Shown: piece after piece, positions 46,663-57,400 of the stretch | Layout: the number at the start of each line of letters is the position of its first letter | How positions within the stretch are numbered: the first letter of the stretch is position 1 | NCBI RefSeq assembly: GCF_002196515.1 | Contig: NZ_CP018835.1 | Coordinates: 1,302,001-1,366,000 of the forward strand | DNA from: Vibrio gazogenes | Lineage (GTDB): Bacteria; Pseudomonadota; Gammaproteobacteria; Enterobacterales; Vibrionaceae | Length of the DNA stretch: 64,000 nt | Reading direction: 5' to 3' | The notes under the pieces: model-generated | The model's input: the letters and a program-made list of their open reading frames with translations, nothing else | Database searches by the model: none | Told to the model about the DNA's origin: nothing | Position numbers and translations under genes: made by a program

Positions 46663-47226
46663 ATGAATTTAACCAATCATTTTCTTGTGGCAATGCCGGG
46701 AATGCAGGACCCTTACTTCAAAAATAGTGTGATTTACATTTGTGAACACAATGAAGAAGGTGCCATGGGGCTGATGATCAATGCCCCTATCGATATCACA
46801 GTAGAAACTATGCTGAAACAGGTCGAGATTGACCCACTTTATCCGCAGGAAAACACCGATAGTTTGAATAGCCCTGTCTTTAACGGTGGGCCGGTTTCTT
46901 CTGATCGGGGTTTTATTTTGCACCGTCCCAAAGATCACTATGAATCCAGCCTGCAAATGACGGATGAGCTGAGTGTTACAACCTCAAAAGATATTCTGGC
47001 TGTGCTCGGTACTGATGCCGAGCCCAGTCATTATCTGGTTGCTCTTGGTTATTCCGGTTGGGAAGCAGGCCAACTGGAGAGTGAATTAGCTGACAATTCC
47101 TGGCTGACGATTGAAGCCGATCCCGAAGTCATTTTTAACACACCGATTCACGAGAAGTGGAATCGGGCGGTCAAAACACTGGGTATCACCCCAGCACAGC
47201 TATCAACAATGGCCGGACACGCTTAA
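46663..47226 (+). CDS. yqgE: UPF0301/YqgE-AlgH family protein
   Basis: A 187-residue cytoplasmic protein of the YqgE/AlgH family, identified by [42 protein letters not shown] and [15 protein letters not shown], with [22 protein letters not shown] later. It lies between gshB and ruvX, as in most gammaproteobacteria. The family has a solved fold but no agreed function. AACGAGGG precedes the ATG. Confidence 0.94.
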   Translation: MNLTNHFLVAMPGMQDPYFKNSVIYICEHNEEGAMGLMINAPIDITVETMLKQVEIDPLYPQENTDSLNSPVFNGGPVSSDRGFILHRPKDHYESSLQMTDELSVTTSKDILAVLGTDAEPSHYLVALGYSGWEAGQLESELADNSWLTIEADPEVIFNTPIHEKWNRAVKTLGITPAQLSTMAGHA

Positions 47227-47268
47227 TCCTATCGTGACTGACGCGTATCAACAGAGTGAAAGTAAAAT

Positions 47269-47691
47269 ATGTCCAGAACAATCATGGCCTTTGATTATGG
47301 TACGAAAAGTATCGGCAGCGCGATCGGGCAGGAAATTACCGGCACCGCATCCCCTCTGAAGGCGTTTCCGGCAAAAGACGGGATTCCCAGATGGGAAGAT
47401 ATTGAGAAGCAGATTCAGGAATGGAAACCGGACCTGCTCATTGTCGGCTTACCGACTGATTTACAAGGCAAAGATTTGGAGACCATCACACCTCGTGCCA
47501 AAAAATTTGCCAATCGCCTACATGGTCGTTTCGGTTTACCGGTTGAACTGCATGATGAACGTTTATCTACGACCGAAGCCCGCAGCACACTGTTTGAGCA
47601 CGGCGGTTTCCGAGCGCTGAAAAAAGGCAATATAGACTGTCAATCAGCGGTGATCATTCTGGAAAGCTGGTTTGAAACCCAGTGGGGGTGA
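47269..47691 (+). CDS. ruvX: RNase H-fold nuclease RuvX/YqgF
   Basis: A 140-residue RNase H-like protein of the YqgF/RuvX family, implicated in 16S rRNA 5'-end processing and proposed as a Holliday-junction resolvase. The acidic start [25 protein letters not shown] and the C-terminal [11 protein letters not shown] and [14 protein letters not shown] hold the expected catalytic acids. The stop is followed by a GTGAGCCCCTCAC hairpin and then the repeat element at 47722. Last gene of the row. Confidence 0.93.
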   Translation: MSRTIMAFDYGTKSIGSAIGQEITGTASPLKAFPAKDGIPRWEDIEKQIQEWKPDLLIVGLPTDLQGKDLETITPRAKKFANRLHGRFGLPVELHDERLSTTEARSTLFEHGGFRALKKGNIDCQSAVIILESWFETQWG

Positions 47692-47721
47692 GCCCCTCAC
47701 TGGTTCTCTATCTCTCATTTC

Positions 47722-47834
47722 TCTAGCGACTTCAGGTCATCGTTCATGTAGATCGCTACACTTCACATGACCTGCCTTGACTAAATGCACGACAAATTGC
47801 TGCAAAAACCATCACGAAAGGTCAACAGCCCCTA
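47722..47834 (-). repeat. inverted copy of the TAGGGGCTGTTGACC element (copy C)
   Basis: Read on the minus strand from 47834, about 105 bases are nearly identical to the left half of the element at 24609 (TAGGGGCTGTTGACCTTTCG and onward), with a six-base deletion and a few substitutions, then similarity fades. The first TAG is the stop codon of the yggR-like gene. The far end cannot be fixed. Confidence 0.6.
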
Positions 47835-48830
47835 GGATTCCGGCAAAACTTTCCCGAGAGTCAATAACCGCTGCCGATCTTGCATCATGGTTCTCATCCC
47901 ACGCTCGGCCCCTGCCTGCATAACCGATTCAATCTGAGGCAGTCGATTTTCCCGAATCAAATTCCGCACCGCCGAGGTCGCTATCAACACTTCATAACAG
48001 CCGACCCGACCGCCCCCGACTTTGGGCAATAAGCGCTGGGCAATCACTGCCTGTAGCGATTCGGCCAGCACCGTACGAACCCGGCTCTGCTCATCCGCAG
48101 GAAACACGTCAATCATCCGATCAATGGATTGGGCAGCATTACGGGTATGCAGTGTTGCCAACACCAAATGTCCGGTTTCTGCGGCGGTCAAAGCCAGGCG
48201 AATGGTTTCAGAATCGCGTAACTCACCGATCAGCAACACATCCGGATCGGCCCGTAATGCAGCGCGCAGCGCCTCGGCAAAAGACGCACTGTCGCGCCCG
48301 ATTTCCCGGTGATGGACCAAAGACAGCTGAGAGTGATGGACAAACTCAACCGGATCTTCAATCGTCACAATATGCTTCTCATCACAACGGTTCATTGCAT
48401 CAACCATCGCAGCTAAAGTCGTTGATTTGCCGGAACCGGTCGCCCCAGTAACCAATACCAAACCCTGACGATAGCGACAAATATCGGCAAGAACATCCGG
48501 CACGTCGAGTGATTGGAGCGTCGGAATATCATTCGGAATATAGCGCATCACCGCAGCATAGCCACGGCTTTGCACAAAGCGGTTCACCCGAAATCGACCA
48601 AACTCACTCTGATAACACCAGTCTGCTTCTTGGGCGAGACGGAATTGTTCTCGCTGTGCGACAGTCATCATTGATTCAGTCAGAGACAGAACCCTCTGGC
48701 TGGATAACGTTTCACATGCCAACTTTCTCAATCCACCATCGATCCGTAACATCGGCGGGTGATTTGCAGAAAGATGTAGATCAGAGGCATTCTGTTTTAC
48801 ACTGAGAGCCAATAAGCTTGATATATCCAT
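47832..48830 (-). CDS. PilT/YggR-like secretion ATPase
   Basis: A 332-residue hexameric ATPase of the PilT group. Walker A is VTGATGSGKSTTLAAMVD, followed by IEDPVEFVH, the Asp-box ALRADPDVLLIGELRDSETIRLA and LTAAETGHLVLATLHTRNAAQ. The GATGSGKST and GELRDSETIRLALTAAE forms and the length agree better with E. coli YggR, which occupies the same place between yqgF and yggS, than with the type IV pilus retraction ATPase itself. No pilU follows. Its stop codon is the TAG of a repeat element, so the last residues (GKVLPES) may have been changed by the insertion. Confidence 0.85.
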   Translation of the reverse strand: MDISSLLALSVKQNASDLHLSANHPPMLRIDGGLRKLACETLSSQRVLSLTESMMTVAQREQFRLAQEADWCYQSEFGRFRVNRFVQSRGYAAVMRYIPNDIPTLQSLDVPDVLADICRYRQGLVLVTGATGSGKSTTLAAMVDAMNRCDEKHIVTIEDPVEFVHHSQLSLVHHREIGRDSASFAEALRAALRADPDVLLIGELRDSETIRLALTAAETGHLVLATLHTRNAAQSIDRMIDVFPADEQSRVRTVLAESLQAVIAQRLLPKVGGGRVGCYEVLIATSAVRNLIRENRLPQIESVMQAGAERGMRTMMQDRQRLLTLGKVLPES

Positions 48831-49012
48831 AAGTTGATTCGGTTACTTTATTTTTTCAGGGTGACTGTTTTACAGGGATCATTGTTTTCATTGGAACGAA
48901 CCGATTTTTATCGGGAAAATACATCAATTGAGTCTTTATCTGCTGATGGTGTTCTGCTTACAATGAACGGTTACAATGAACTTTCTACAACTACCTGTTT
49001 AGATAAATAATT

Positions 49013-49720
49013 ATGAGTACGATTGCACAAAACATTCAACATATCATGTCAGACATCGAGCGGGTTCAGGAAAAATGTGGACGTACTCGAAATTCTGTTC
49101 TTTTGCTGGCAGTCAGCAAAACCAAACCGGTCGAAGCGATTGATGAGGCGATTCAAGCCGGCCAGCTTGCTTTCGGTGAAAACTATGTGCAAGAAGGGAT
49201 CGAAAAAGTACAGTATTTCGCCCGACACGCACAGGATAAACCTTTAGAATGGCACTTTATCGGCCCGATACAGTCCAATAAAACACGTCAGGTTGCTGAG
49301 CACTTTGCATGGGTTCATACCATTGATCGCGAGAAAATCGCCCAACGTCTCAACGATCAAAGACCGGCTGACATGCCACCGCTTCAGGTACTGATTCAGG
49401 TCAATACCAGTGGTGAAGACTCCAAATCCGGAGCCGGAGAGCAAGAGATTTTTCAGTTGGCTGCATTGATTTCTGCGCTGCCAAACCTCACTTTAAGAGG
49501 ATTAATGTCGATTCCGGAAAACGTGCCGGACTACGATGCCCAACTGACAGCATTTAAAAAATTGGCCACACTGAAAGAAAAACTACAAGATATCTATCCC
49601 GAAGTGGATACGCTTTCCATGGGAATGAGTGGAGATATGGAAGCTGCGATTGCAGCGGGTAGTACCATCGTCAGAATCGGAACCGCCATTTTCGGTGCCC
49701 GTGATTATTCAAACACCTGA
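49013..49720 (+). CDS. yggS: PLP-binding homeostasis protein (YggS)
   Basis: A 235-residue alanine-racemase-fold protein that binds pyridoxal phosphate and keeps its level balanced. The PLP lysine is in LLLAVSKTKPVEAIDEAI; FGENYVQEGIEK, WHFIGPIQSNKTR and LSMGMSGDMEAAIAAGSTIVRIGTAIFG complete the pattern. First gene of yggS-proC-yggT-yggU, transcribed away from the yggR-like gene. Confidence 0.95.
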   Translation: MSTIAQNIQHIMSDIERVQEKCGRTRNSVLLLAVSKTKPVEAIDEAIQAGQLAFGENYVQEGIEKVQYFARHAQDKPLEWHFIGPIQSNKTRQVAEHFAWVHTIDREKIAQRLNDQRPADMPPLQVLIQVNTSGEDSKSGAGEQEIFQLAALISALPNLTLRGLMSIPENVPDYDAQLTAFKKLATLKEKLQDIYPEVDTLSMGMSGDMEAAIAAGSTIVRIGTAIFGARDYSNT

Positions 49721-49745
49721 CGCCAAAAACTAAGGAAAACTATCT

Positions 49746-50567
49746 ATGGAACAAAGACAGATCGCCTTCATCGGTGCCGGAAATATGGCAAAAGCGATCA
49801 TTGCAGGCTTAGTCGGTAGCGGATATCCCGCGACACAAATCACGGCAACAGCACCGACAGATCGGCATTTGCTACCACTGACAAACGATTATGGTATCCG
49901 AACATCACATGATAACCATCAAGTCGTCCGGCAGGCAGACGTGGTTGTTCTTGCTGTGAAACCCCAATTAATGGCGGATGTTTGCCGTCATTTTCAAGAT
50001 ATTGATTTGTCGCAAAAGCTAGTGATATCTATCGCTGCCGGCATCACTTGTCAGCGTTTGAGTGATATGCTCAACACGCCGAATCTCAACCTGATTCGGG
50101 TCATGCCCAATACGCCATCCTTAATCAATCAGGGTATGAGCGGGTTATTTGCTACTGCACCAGTAACAGAGACGGATCAAGCGTTTACAACCGAACTGTT
50201 TCAATCCGTCGGAGAAGTTTGTTGGGTCAATGATGAATCTCAGATGAATGGAATTATTGCCGCAGCCGGTAGCGCACCCGCTTATTTCTTCCTATTCATG
50301 GAAGCGATGCAGCAAGAAGCGATAGCCCAAGGATTTGATGCCGAGACAGCTCGTCTGCTGGTTCAACAAAGTGCGGTTGGCGCGGCGGCAATGGTCAAAG
50401 CAAATCCGAACAGCGACTTCACAGCACTCAGAGAGCAGGTCACGTCAAAAGGCGGGACGACCGCTGAAGCAATCCGAACCTTCAATGAACATGCTCTGGC
50501 TGAAACAGTTGCACAAGCAATGCAAGCTGCGGTAAAACGTGCCGAAGCGATGGAAAAACAATTTTAA
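49746..50567 (+). CDS. proC: pyrroline-5-carboxylate reductase
   Basis: A 273-residue NAD(P)H-dependent enzyme forming proline in the last step of its synthesis. The Rossmann start is IAFIGAGNMAKAIIAGLV; VLAVKPQLMADVC, IRVMPNTPSLINQGMSG and the C-terminal REQVTSKGGTTAEAIRTF are typical. AAGGAAA precedes the ATG, 25 bases after yggS. Confidence 0.96.
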   Translation: MEQRQIAFIGAGNMAKAIIAGLVGSGYPATQITATAPTDRHLLPLTNDYGIRTSHDNHQVVRQADVVVLAVKPQLMADVCRHFQDIDLSQKLVISIAAGITCQRLSDMLNTPNLNLIRVMPNTPSLINQGMSGLFATAPVTETDQAFTTELFQSVGEVCWVNDESQMNGIIAAAGSAPAYFFLFMEAMQQEAIAQGFDAETARLLVQQSAVGAAAMVKANPNSDFTALREQVTSKGGTTAEAIRTFNEHALAETVAQAMQAAVKRAEAMEKQF

Positions 50568-50618
50568 TCATCATAATGGATAGACCGAGGCGGCGTATCC
50601 ACGAACTAAGGGCAACTT

Positions 50619-51176
50619 ATGAATTCAATGAGTTTTCTAATCTCTACCCTGTTTAACCTGTATATCATGGTCGTACTGATGCGGATCTGGCTTCAGGCCG
50701 CTCGTGCAGATTTTTATAATCCGTTTTCCCAGTTTGTGGTGAAAGCAACGCAGCCGGTGGTTGGTCCGCTGCGCCGTATCATTCCGTCAATAGGCAACCT
50801 TGATATGGCAACGGTATTATTTGCCTATGTGCTGTGTGTCCTGAAATTTACCATACTGGTGATGCTTGCTTCCGGTGGTGCGGCAGGATTCAATACCTAC
50901 TTTTTATTTCTGGGGCTGCTTGCACTGATAAAAGCAGCGGGCGGATTGTTGTTCTGGGTCTTGTTGATCCGTGCCATTCTGAGTTGGGTCAGTCAAGGCA
51001 GAAGCCCGATAGAATATGTCTTTATCCAAGTCACTGAACCTTTCCTAATGCCGATCAGAAAAATCTTGCCGGATTTAGGGGGCATTGATTTGAGCGTACT
51101 GGTCGTCTTTATTCTGTTGCAATTTATTAACATCATGGTCGGTGACTTTATCGGTCCGTTATGGCATCAGCTATAA
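50619..51176 (+). CDS. yggT: YggT-family integral membrane protein
   Basis: A 185-residue membrane protein with two repeated YggT units, each a helix pair with an RAxLSW/RIWLQ-type motif ([30 protein letters not shown] and [26 protein letters not shown] are the two copies). Possibly linked to osmotic tolerance. Its stop overlaps the ATG of yggU (TAATG). Confidence 0.93.
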   Translation: MNSMSFLISTLFNLYIMVVLMRIWLQAARADFYNPFSQFVVKATQPVVGPLRRIIPSIGNLDMATVLFAYVLCVLKFTILVMLASGGAAGFNTYFLFLGLLALIKAAGGLLFWVLLIRAILSWVSQGRSPIEYVFIQVTEPFLMPIRKILPDLGGIDLSVLVVFILLQFINIMVGDFIGPLWHQL

Positions 51177-51463
51177 TGACCGCCATCTGTCAGGAAGGGC
51201 TGGATATCATCCTAAGGCTATATATCCAGCCCAAAGCCAGCCGGGACAATATTGTGGGATTACATGGTGATGAACTCAAAATCGCCATTACTGCCCCACC
51301 GGTCGATGGCAAAGCCAATGCCCATCTGATTAAGTTTTTGTCCAAACAATTTAAAGTCGCGAAAAGTGGCATTGAGATTGAAAGAGGCGAGCTGGGCAGA
51401 CATAAACAAGTCCGGATTCATTCCCCAAGCCAAATCCCTCAGATGATCCAATCTTTGTTGTAA
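51176..51463 (+). CDS. yggU: DUF167 family protein YggU
   Basis: A 95-residue protein of the DUF167/YggU family. The match to E. coli YggU is clear: [64 protein letters not shown]. The ATG at 51176 overlaps the yggT stop and gives the family length; an in-frame ATG five codons earlier lies inside yggT. Function unknown. Confidence 0.92.
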   Translation: MTAICQEGLDIILRLYIQPKASRDNIVGLHGDELKIAITAPPVDGKANAHLIKFLSKQFKVAKSGIEIERGELGRHKQVRIHSPSQIPQMIQSLL

Positions 51464-51584
51464 CTTTACCGAGTCCATCGACTGCGTAGCATCCACTCCC
51501 GAATTCAAATCATAGTGTCACATCTGCTGTCCCATTCACGACAGCAATTGCAATAGCAATATGCATACAAATACATAAATAAAT

Positions 51585-51600
51585 TGTTCGTATACGAACA
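51585..51600. promoter_or_regulatory. 16-bp perfect palindrome upstream of the Fdc1-like gene
   Basis: TGTTCGTATACGAACA is perfectly symmetric and ends 64 bases before the decarboxylase ATG. This size and symmetry fit an operator for a dimeric repressor of the MarR, TetR or LacI type. No regulator gene is adjacent. Confidence 0.5.
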
Positions 51601-51664
51601 TAGTAGTACACTCTTCAGAGAGAAATAAACACCATTCACTGTGACTCTATGAGGTAATGACGTT

Positions 51665-53128
51665 ATGCAACGCATGAAAGACCTTCGTCAATATATTGAA
51701 AAACTGGAACAACTCGAAGACATCCGCCACGTAGACAGAGTTGTTGACCCCCATCTTGAAATGGCTGCGATTACACGACGTAGTTACGATCTTCACGCTC
51801 CCGCGCCACTCTTCAGCAATATTCTTGGTACGGATAAAGGCATGAGAGCGATGGGTGCACCGGCAGCAATCAGCTCAGTTGCAGGTAAGCCGGCGGCGCG
51901 CGTCGCTCTCTCTGTCGGATTGCCTGAAGATGCTTCGTGGCAAGAGATTGTCGAATGTCTGGCGACCTCAACCAAAGCAGAAGGTATTCCACCGAATATC
52001 GTCGCAACCGCTCCCTGTAAACAAAATATTCTGCACGGTGCTGATGCGAGTCTTGACCGATTCCCGATCCCTTATCTTCATGAAGGTGATGGTGGCCCTT
52101 ACTGCAACACATGGGGCACGATTGTGGCGCGTACACCTGATGGTAAATGGACCAACTGGTCAATCGCCCGAATTCAGAAGTTAGATGCGCATCGCATGAC
52201 TGGGCTGATCATGCTGCCACAACACATTGCCTGTGTATGGGAAGAATGGCGTAAAATTGGTAAGCCAATGCCTTACGCATTGGTACAGGGGTGTGAGCCA
52301 GCGTTACCTATCGTTTCATCGATGCCACTCGATGATTACGAAAATGAAAGTGACTACCTTGGGGGACACTTTGGCGAGGCAATTGATGTTGTGCGGTGTG
52401 AAACCATCGATCTTGAAGTACCGGCAAGTGCTGAAATCGTCATTGAAGGACATCTTTCGATTGAACGAGAATGTGAAGAAGGCCCGTTTGGCGAGTATCC
52501 GGGTTATATGGTGACCGAAACCAGTATGCAGCCGGTATATCATGTTGAGTGTATTACGTATCGTGATGATGCAATCTGGCCATTCATCCCGGAAGGCCGC
52601 CCGATTGACGAATTCCATACCGCTGTCGGGGTCGCGATGAGTGCAGAAGCACTTTCAATGTTACGTGAAGCCGATTTACCGGTAACGACCGTCTGGTCAC
52701 CGCTGGAAACAGCCAACCATTGGCTATTTGTCACTGTCCCCAGTGACTGGCGTGACAAGCTGCCCGGTGTTGACAGTGAAGCATTCGCCTATCAAATTGG
52801 ACAAAAGATCTGGCAGACGAAGTACGGGTCAAACTGTCCGGTTATCTATGTACTGGATGATGATATTGATCCGACCAATCCGGCCGATTACCTCTGGGCA
52901 TTACCGACACGGACACATCCCACCAAACGTCGCGTGATTGATCGAGGTCCGATTCTGCCATTACTGGCCTGTTATACCGATGAGGAGTGTCAGGAGCATA
53001 CGGGAGATCGCGTCGTACATGATTGCCTGCAACCTGCACCGGATCGCGGACGCCTGCGGCATAGTTCATTTGAAGGGGCTTATCCGGAAGAGATCCAATC
53101 GCGTGTTATTGAGCTATGGGATCGGTAA
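51665..53128 (+). CDS. UbiD-family decarboxylase, Fdc1-like
   Basis: A 487-residue prenylated-FMN-dependent decarboxylase. Although annotatable as UbiD, its sequence follows yeast Fdc1 (ferulate/cinnamate decarboxylase) more closely: DGKWTNWSIARIQKLDAHRMTGL, MLPQHIACVW, PMPYALVQGCEPALPIVSSMP, and EEGPFGEYPGY. The active-site residues align with Fdc1: R169, E272 and E277. So an acrylic- or aromatic-acid substrate is likely. No ubiX/padA flavin prenyltransferase is adjacent, so prFMN must come from elsewhere. It stands alone behind a palindrome and directly follows the conserved yggU end, suggesting an inserted accessory gene. Confidence 0.85.
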   Translation: MQRMKDLRQYIEKLEQLEDIRHVDRVVDPHLEMAAITRRSYDLHAPAPLFSNILGTDKGMRAMGAPAAISSVAGKPAARVALSVGLPEDASWQEIVECLATSTKAEGIPPNIVATAPCKQNILHGADASLDRFPIPYLHEGDGGPYCNTWGTIVARTPDGKWTNWSIARIQKLDAHRMTGLIMLPQHIACVWEEWRKIGKPMPYALVQGCEPALPIVSSMPLDDYENESDYLGGHFGEAIDVVRCETIDLEVPASAEIVIEGHLSIERECEEGPFGEYPGYMVTETSMQPVYHVECITYRDDAIWPFIPEGRPIDEFHTAVGVAMSAEALSMLREADLPVTTVWSPLETANHWLFVTVPSDWRDKLPGVDSEAFAYQIGQKIWQTKYGSNCPVIYVLDDDIDPTNPADYLWALPTRTHPTKRRVIDRGPILPLLACYTDEECQEHTGDRVVHDCLQPAPDRGRLRHSSFEGAYPEEIQSRVIELWDR

Positions 53129-53162
53129 ATCAATTGCGCAAGACAAAACCAATGGTGCCAAA

Positions 53163-53206
53163 CAAAAACAATTGATCAAAAACAATTGTTCAAAAACAAC
53201 AGCTTT
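53163..53206. repeat. three short CAAAAACAATTG-type repeats
   Basis: CAAAAACAATTGAT, CAAAAACAATTGTT and CAAAAACAACAGCT lie in tandem in the gap between two convergent genes. CAATTG also gives local palindromes. No function evident. Confidence 0.35.
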
Positions 53207-53304
53207 GAAAAGTGCCTCAGCATCCGTCATTCAACGACCGTGTGGCGGGATTGCAAATATGCATTGGGACTTTTCAGAGCGTAACGCTCCAATCAGTAAT
53301 TCGG

Positions 53305-54435
53305 TCAGTCTTTGTCCTGATTCGCAGACGGAAAAGAAGCTTCATGGAAACCTTCGTCCCGGTAGGTTCGGGCGGTGTCCCTAAACTGCTGTTCAATGGC
53401 GAGAAAAGCCGCCACTACCGCAGGTTCAAAATGTGTCCCTTTGCCTTTTTTGATGATGCTTACCGCTTTCTCATGAGAGAATGCCGGTTTGTAAACCCGT
53501 TCAGAAATCAGTGCATCATAAACATCTGCGAGCGCCATCAAACGGGCGCTGAGCGGAATTTCATACTCTTTCAGCCCCTGCGGATACCCCGAACCGTCCC
53601 ATTTTTCCTGATGACTCATGGCAATTTCCTTGGCAAATTGCAGAAAATCACATTTGAAATCAATCGCTGACTCCACAGAAACTATCACATTCCGCCCAAT
53701 CTCAGTATGTGTTTTCATGATCTCGAATTCATCTTCCGTCAGTTTGCCCGCCTTCAAGAGAATCGCATCAGGGATTCCCACTTTACCGATATCATGTAAA
53801 GGCGCGGACTTAAACAAATTCTCAATTGTCTCGGGGGTCAACTGCTCGACATAAAGCCCCTGCCGGACGAGTTCTTCCGCCAGATATTTAATGTAACGTT
53901 GGGTTCTACGGATGTGATTACCGGTTTCGTTATCTCGGGTTTCAGCCAGTGAGGCCATCGCTTCAATCGTTGCATTCTGCAAGCTTTCCAAATGATGAGT
54001 ACGCTCTCGAACCCGTTGCTCCAAAATACGGTTTTGGCTCGCAAGATCTGACATTGCCTGTTTCAGACGCAGGTGTGTATGCACTCTGGCAAGCAGAATC
54101 GGTGGGCTGATCGGCTTGAGAATATAGTCAACGGCACCGACATCAAATCCCTGTTGTTCGTCTGCTATCTGCGATTTCGCTGTCAGAAAGATCACCGGAA
54201 TCGCTTGAGTTCGCTCATCAGATTTCAGACGGCGACACACATCATAGCCATCCATTTCTGGCATCATGATATCGAGCAGCACGATATCAGGCAGATATTT
54301 CTGACACACGGTGATCGCCTGTTCACCTCGGGTTGTAATTAAAACATGAAAATAGGGCTTCAAGACTTCGCCTAACAAAGCCCGATTCTCGGCATTGTCA
54401 TCAACAATTAATACCGTATCTTTTTCATCACCCAT
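53305..54435 (-). CDS. response regulator with HD-GYP phosphodiesterase domain
   Basis: 376 residues: a receiver domain (1-120; VLIVDDNAENR, phospho-Asp in DIVLLDIMMPEMDG, LTAK, KPI), a short coiled coil, and an HD-GYP domain expected to degrade cyclic di-GMP. The catalytic series is intact: HHIRRTQRY-type entry (NHIRRTQRYIKYLA), HDIGKVGIPDAILLKAGKL, MKTHTEIG, HQEKWDGSGYPQGLK, ADVYDAL. The ATG at 54435 overlaps the stop of the hybrid kinase by eight bases; the longer frame to 54549 runs inside that gene. It is the last gene of the stressosome operon and its likely output. Confidence 0.9.
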   Translation of the reverse strand: MGDEKDTVLIVDDNAENRALLGEVLKPYFHVLITTRGEQAITVCQKYLPDIVLLDIMMPEMDGYDVCRRLKSDERTQAIPVIFLTAKSQIADEQQGFDVGAVDYILKPISPPILLARVHTHLRLKQAMSDLASQNRILEQRVRERTHHLESLQNATIEAMASLAETRDNETGNHIRRTQRYIKYLAEELVRQGLYVEQLTPETIENLFKSAPLHDIGKVGIPDAILLKAGKLTEDEFEIMKTHTEIGRNVIVSVESAIDFKCDFLQFAKEIAMSHQEKWDGSGYPQGLKEYEIPLSARLMALADVYDALISERVYKPAFSHEKAVSIIKKGKGTHFEPAVVAAFLAIEQQFRDTARTYRDEGFHEASFPSANQDKD

Positions 54436-57400
54436 CTTCTCCCCCAGCCACCGTCGAAAGATCAAGTGGATAAATACTGACTGCTTTTCTGAGTGCTTCG
54501 CTTGCCGCTTCGAAATCACAGTCATGAATAGACTGACAACAGGCGTCAAATGACGTGGATGTTAATACCGCTTTAAGGAACAGATAATGCTCATCAAGAT
54601 ACGCAACGGCCTCATTATCATATGCTGCTAAAAGAGTGGCTAACTGCTCAATCACCGCGATGTGTGCTGGTGTCAGAGTCCCGGTCTGCTGCGCTGTCGG
54701 CTCCGAACGCTTGAGTGTCTGACATAAGGTGGGAACCAACTGTGCCATGTGTTTTTCAGCTTCACACAATATCGCAGCCAGCGCCTCATCATCTTGTTCT
54801 TGCTTAATTGTCATTTCAATCCGGGCCGCAATATCGGAAAGCCGCATGAGTCCAAGATTCGCAGCCGAGCCTTTCAAGGTATGCGCCATCAACGTCGCTT
54901 GCGTCCGCTCCTCTTGCGCTAAGGCCTTTTGGATTCGGGGAACGATATCATGTTCTTTATCAATCAACTGAGAGAGTAACCGCTGATAAAGTTGCTCATT
55001 GCCAGCCACTCTCATCAGTCCGTTGCGGTAATCCAGAAAAGAGAGTTCACTGAGCTGAGGCGGAGAGGGTTGCGTTAAAGTGGCGGCGTCAGCCGCTTCT
55101 GGCTCTGGCGTCTGCGGGGCATCAGCGGCAGCAGACTTTTCGGCACGACACCATTTTTGAATGGTACTCAACAAAACATTCGGATCAATCGGTTTAGATA
55201 TATGATCATTCATCCCCAAACCAAAACAGCGCTCTCGCTCTTCAACCATCGCATGCGCCGTCATCGCAATCAGCGGAATGTCATCATAAGCCGGAATACT
55301 GCGAATATGCTCACTGGCTTCATAGCCGTCCATCACCGGCATTTGCAGATCCATAAAGATCACATCAAATCCTGCCGCCTCATTCAGCGACTCAGCCAGC
55401 AGCGAAAGCGCTTCCCGGCCATGGCTTGCAACCGTCACATCCATCCCCCATCCTGCCATCAACTCCAGTGCAATCTGTTGGTTGATTTCATTATCCTCAA
55501 CCAGCAATACCCGAATCCCGGCCAGATCATCCTGAGGTCTGACACCATGATCCACCGATGAACGATGGGATGGATGTTCCGAAGCCCCAAACAGTGTCAC
55601 CAGTAAATCAAACAGTTTCGATTGCCCGACAGGCTTAGACAGATAACCGGCTAATTGCAGTTCTTCGGTCACATGGGCAAGTTCATCTTTATCATAGGCA
55701 GTCACCATGACAATATGAGGCTGATATTCTAATGGCACGGTCTGGCGAATCTTGCGGCAGGCCTCAACCCCATCCATATCCGGCATATTCCAGTCCATCA
55801 AGACCAGATTGATCGGTTGCCCTTCAGCGATGGAGGCGTCAATTTGTGCCAGCGCCTTATCAGCATGATTCACTAATATCGGCGGATGCGACAGCACATC
55901 GAGCATATCTCCCATGATCGTTAAGGCATGGTCATTGTCATCAACCACCAACGCCCGAATACCATCGAGCGTATCGGGCAACCCATCAGCAACAGTCCGA
56001 GCCCCCTGATCTGCTTTCAGCCAGACATCAAAAATAAAGTGACTTCCTTGCCCCAACTCACTTTCAACCCGAATCGTCCCCCCCATCAACTCAACCAAAC
56101 GCTGACAGATAGATAACCCCAAGCCCGTACCACCATACTTGCGAGTCGTACTACCGTCCGCCTGAGTAAATACGGTAAATAATTGTTCTATCTGCTCAGG
56201 CGTCATGCCAATCCCTGTATCGGAAACGATAAACTCCAACTGAATTTGCTCCGCTTGGCGCTTCACTTCTTTCACAGAAACTGAAATCTCCCCCTGTTCA
56301 GTAAATTTCACCGCATTGTTAACCAGATTAATAATCACCTGCCCCAATCGCAGCGGATCACCATATAACTTTTTCGGCAATCCTCGCGGCACAGAAAATA
56401 GGAGTTCTAATCCTTTATCAAATGCTTTCTGACCGTTTAGTATGGAGACATTGTGAAAGATATCGTCCAGTTCAAAACTGACATTCTCAATGGTCAGCTT
56501 CCCAGCCTCAATTTTACTAAAATCGAGAATGTCATTAATAATCCCCAATAAGAGTGAGGCGGAATTATGGATTTTAGACAGGTAATCATGCTGTTTGGCG
56601 GTTAATTTGGTCTTTAACGCTAAATGAGACATACCGATAATTGCGTTCATCGGCGTTCTGATTTCATGACTCATATTGGCCAGAAACATCGATTTAACCT
56701 TCAGGGCCTCTTCTGCTTTTTCACGCGCTTCATACAACTCATTTTCAACCACCTTACGCGCAGAAACATCACGTAAGAATAAAGCCGCCTGACAGCGATC
56801 ATTGAGGACAAAAATCGTCACCCCTAAATCCACCGGAATCATCACACCAGACTTGGTATACGTCTCAACCTCGAAAAACTCACCATACACTTTTGCCTGA
56901 TCTTGAATGGAGATAGGCGGCTGTAAGATCTCAACCAAAGTATCCGGCATCACCATCTTCAGCAATGTAATACAATGCTGCCCTAAAACATCTTGGCTCT
57001 GATATTGATAAATCGCTTCGGCCGTTTGATTCCATAATAGAATTTTGCCCTGTTCATCGATAATCGCCACGCTCGATGGTGCACCATCAACAATCGTCCG
57101 GGCAAAGACTTCACTGTCTTGTAAATCCTGTGTTCGTCGTACGATTTCTTGCTCTAATCCAACCTGATGTTGCGCCAGTTGCTGATTTGTATGCTGAAGC
57201 TCATTCATCAACTCGTCACGGCTCTTCTCGCGTAACTGATCTGCCAACTGTTCGAATTCAAACTCTGTCGGCTGATAATTGGCAACACATGGCACTGCCC
57301 AACTGATCGCCTGACGATTCTGTTCAATCATCAGCCCGGGGACGGTCAATGTTATTGGTTCAGCCGATTCAGGAATCGCACAGCTCACTGTAATCCGCTC

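Noticed and set aside
47832..48830. Truncated pilT caused by the repeat insertion
   Set aside because: Length (332) agrees with the YggR group and all ATPase motifs are present, so at most the last few residues were altered.
51665..53128. Plain UbiD of ubiquinone synthesis
   Set aside because: The motif wording and context fit Fdc1-type decarboxylases better; kept as UbiD superfamily only.
52938..53384. 148-codon frame overlapping the end of the decarboxylase gene
   Set aside because: Out-of-frame shadow with no start signal; the last part lies in short A-rich repeats.
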